Assembly: GCF_003287935.1 (NCBI RefSeq)
Contig: NZ_CP030287.1
Location: 5,349,022-5,413,021 of the forward strand
Direction: 5' to 3'
Length of the DNA: 64,000 nucleotides
DNA from: Streptomyces sp. ICC1
GTDB lineage: Bacteria; Actinomycetota; Actinomycetes; Streptomycetales; Streptomycetaceae
Positions 63,160-64,000 of the stretch are shown here, in pieces. How positions within the stretch are numbered: the stretch's first letter is position 1; every line of letters starts with the position of its first letter. The notes beneath the pieces were generated by a model. It did not search any database. It worked only from the letters and a program-made list of their open reading frames with translations, and was not told the DNA's origin. The position numbers were made by a program, and so were the translations under genes.

Positions 63160-64000
63160 TCAGTGGGTGAGGATGACGATGACCGCGCCCCAGATCGTCA
63201 GCAGGACGTTGCTGATCGCGTAGGGGATCGTGTAGCCGAGCGTCGGAACCTGCGATTTGGACTGCTCGTTGACCGCGCCGATCGCGGCCGTGGTGGTCTG
63301 GCCGCCCGCGAGCACGCCCATCAGGATCGGGAACCTGATCTTCTGGACGTGATGGCCGACGAAGAAGCCGACCAGCAGCGGGATCAGCGTGGCGATGGCG
63401 CCGAAGAGCAGCAGCCCCCAGCCGGCGGTGGCCAGCCCGCTGGTGAAGCTGGGCCCGGCGTTGATGCCGACGACCGCGACGAAGAGGCAGAGCCCGAGGG
63501 TGTCCATGAACCACTGCGCGCCGGGCGGGACGTTGCCGTACGTCGGGTACTTGCCGCGGATCCAGCCGAAGACCAGGCCCATGATGAGCGCACCGCCCGA
63601 GGTCGACAGCGAGATCGGGACCCCGCCCGCGGTGAGCGCCGGGATGCCCAGGCAGCCGCCGAGGAAGATGCCGAGGCCCACCCAGATCATGTCGGTGGCG
63701 AAGCTGGTGGGCACCGGCTTGCCGATGGCCTTGCCGGCCGGGTCGACGAGCCGCTTGGGGCCGGACAGGATCAGCGTGTCGCCGCGCTCCACCGGGGTGG
63801 AGAGCCGGTAGGGGAACTCCGTTCCGGAGCGGAAGAGTTTGTCGATGTAGACCCCGACCATGAAGGGCTCGGCGCGCAGTTCGGCGATGGTCTTGCCCAT
63901 CTGCGCCTTCTCCGAGGCGACCACGTGCAGCGTCTCGGTCTGGTAGCCGAGGAGTTCGACGTCGTCGGTCTCGGGTCCGATGTGGGTGCGGGCGTCGAAG
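63160..64000 (-). CDS. AspT/YidE-type aspartate-alanine antiporter family protein, 5' end outside window
   Basis: About 280 C-terminal residues are visible. A TrkA-C (RCK) domain at the start (HIGPETDDVELLGYQTETLHVVASEKAQMGKTIAELRAEPF... DTLILSGPKRL) is followed by at least five membrane helices of the AspT duplication domain (DMIWVGLGIFLGGCLGIPALTAGG, SGGALIMGLVFGWIRGKYPTYG, GLCLFVAVVGINAGPSFTSGL, LLVGFFVGHHVQKIRFPILMGVLAGGQTTTAAIGAV). Secondary transporter exchanging amino acids or dicarboxylates, possibly gated by nucleotide. The C-terminus (AVIVILTH) is natural and abuts the truncated sortase. Confidence 0.88.
   Translation of the reverse strand, partial: FDARTHIGPETDDVELLGYQTETLHVVASEKAQMGKTIAELRAEPFMVGVYIDKLFRSGTEFPYRLSTPVERGDTLILSGPKRLVDPAGKAIGKPVPTSFATDMIWVGLGIFLGGCLGIPALTAGGVPISLSTSGGALIMGLVFGWIRGKYPTYGNVPPGAQWFMDTLGLCLFVAVVGINAGPSFTSGLATAGWGLLLFGAIATLIPLLVGFFVGHHVQKIRFPILMGVLAGGQTTTAAIGAVNEQSKSQVPTLGYTIPYAISNVLLTIWGAVIVILTH

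Noticed and set aside
62720..63514. Sortase read as starting at 63514
   Set aside because: That start lies deep inside the antiporter gene in another frame and gives no signal peptide or sortase-like N-terminus.

Overview
The window is high-GC actinobacterial DNA and almost certainly Streptomyces. Codons are strongly GC3-biased and GTG starts are common. The gene families are Streptomyces-typical: a SepF paralogue, a DUF6099-type protein, a DUF4188/MerR pair, bacterial Hen1/Pnkp RNA repair, and an assimilatory NirBD set with an extra FAD reductase. Two classes of GC-rich palindromic repeat common in Streptomyces genomes also occur.

Layout. 1-6909 is a toxin/secretion island. Two divergent operons each pair a ~100-residue WXG100-like helical protein with a large membrane-segment effector. 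A lipoprotein, a secreted protein and a 218-residue companion accompany them, followed by a TerD-vWA protein. 7042-9154 holds a DUF4238 protein and a twice-frameshifted gene. 9295-13331 is a nest of insertion sequences: an IS110 element sits inside the terminal repeat of an ISL3-type remnant, and a second, frameshifted ISL3 copy follows. 13540-24552 is a single enormous secreted RHS/YD-repeat protein (about 3,490 residues, three LamG domains) ending in a low-GC DNA/RNA non-specific endonuclease tip, followed by its likely SUKH immunity gene.

24810-28429 is a flavin monooxygenase, FAD reductase and ferredoxin cluster, probably for organosulfur use, split by a 191-bp MITE. 28475-33671 is mostly core-type genes: a quinone-reductase-like enzyme, an iron-box controlled DUF2470 protein, a SepF-like protein, an AAA ATPase overlapping a MazG-like pyrophosphohydrolase, and small proteins. 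33873-35688 is an F420/LLM oxidoreductase gene destroyed by about 1 kb of phage- or plasmid-like DNA carrying a tRNA-Trp-like gene and a decayed primase/polymerase.

35705-51466 is chromosomal: homocysteine methyltransferase, DUF4188/MerR, hen1-pnkp, a 3'-truncated arginine deiminase abutting an MFS exporter, dusB, ppdK and a winged-helix regulator. 51524-62704 holds a Tat-exported PhoX-like protein, a truncated globin, a VOC protein, nirD-nirB-FAD reductase (assimilatory nitrite reduction), a ferric-reductase-like flavocytochrome, a TSUP transporter, a methyltransferase and a membrane protein. The window ends in a class F sortase lacking its 5' end, directly abutting the 3' end of an AspT-type antiporter that runs off the edge.

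A recurring theme is genome wear. Several genes lose one end exactly where a neighbour begins (arginine deiminase, sortase, second effector). In two genes (pnkp and the nitrite-associated reductase) palindromic repeats that are normally intergenic are carried in frame within the protein. The parts most likely to hold undescribed biology are the paired WXG100-like effector modules, the IS110 element with a long non-coding end placed in another element's terminal repeat, the AAA-MazG gene pair, and the tRNA-carrying insertion.
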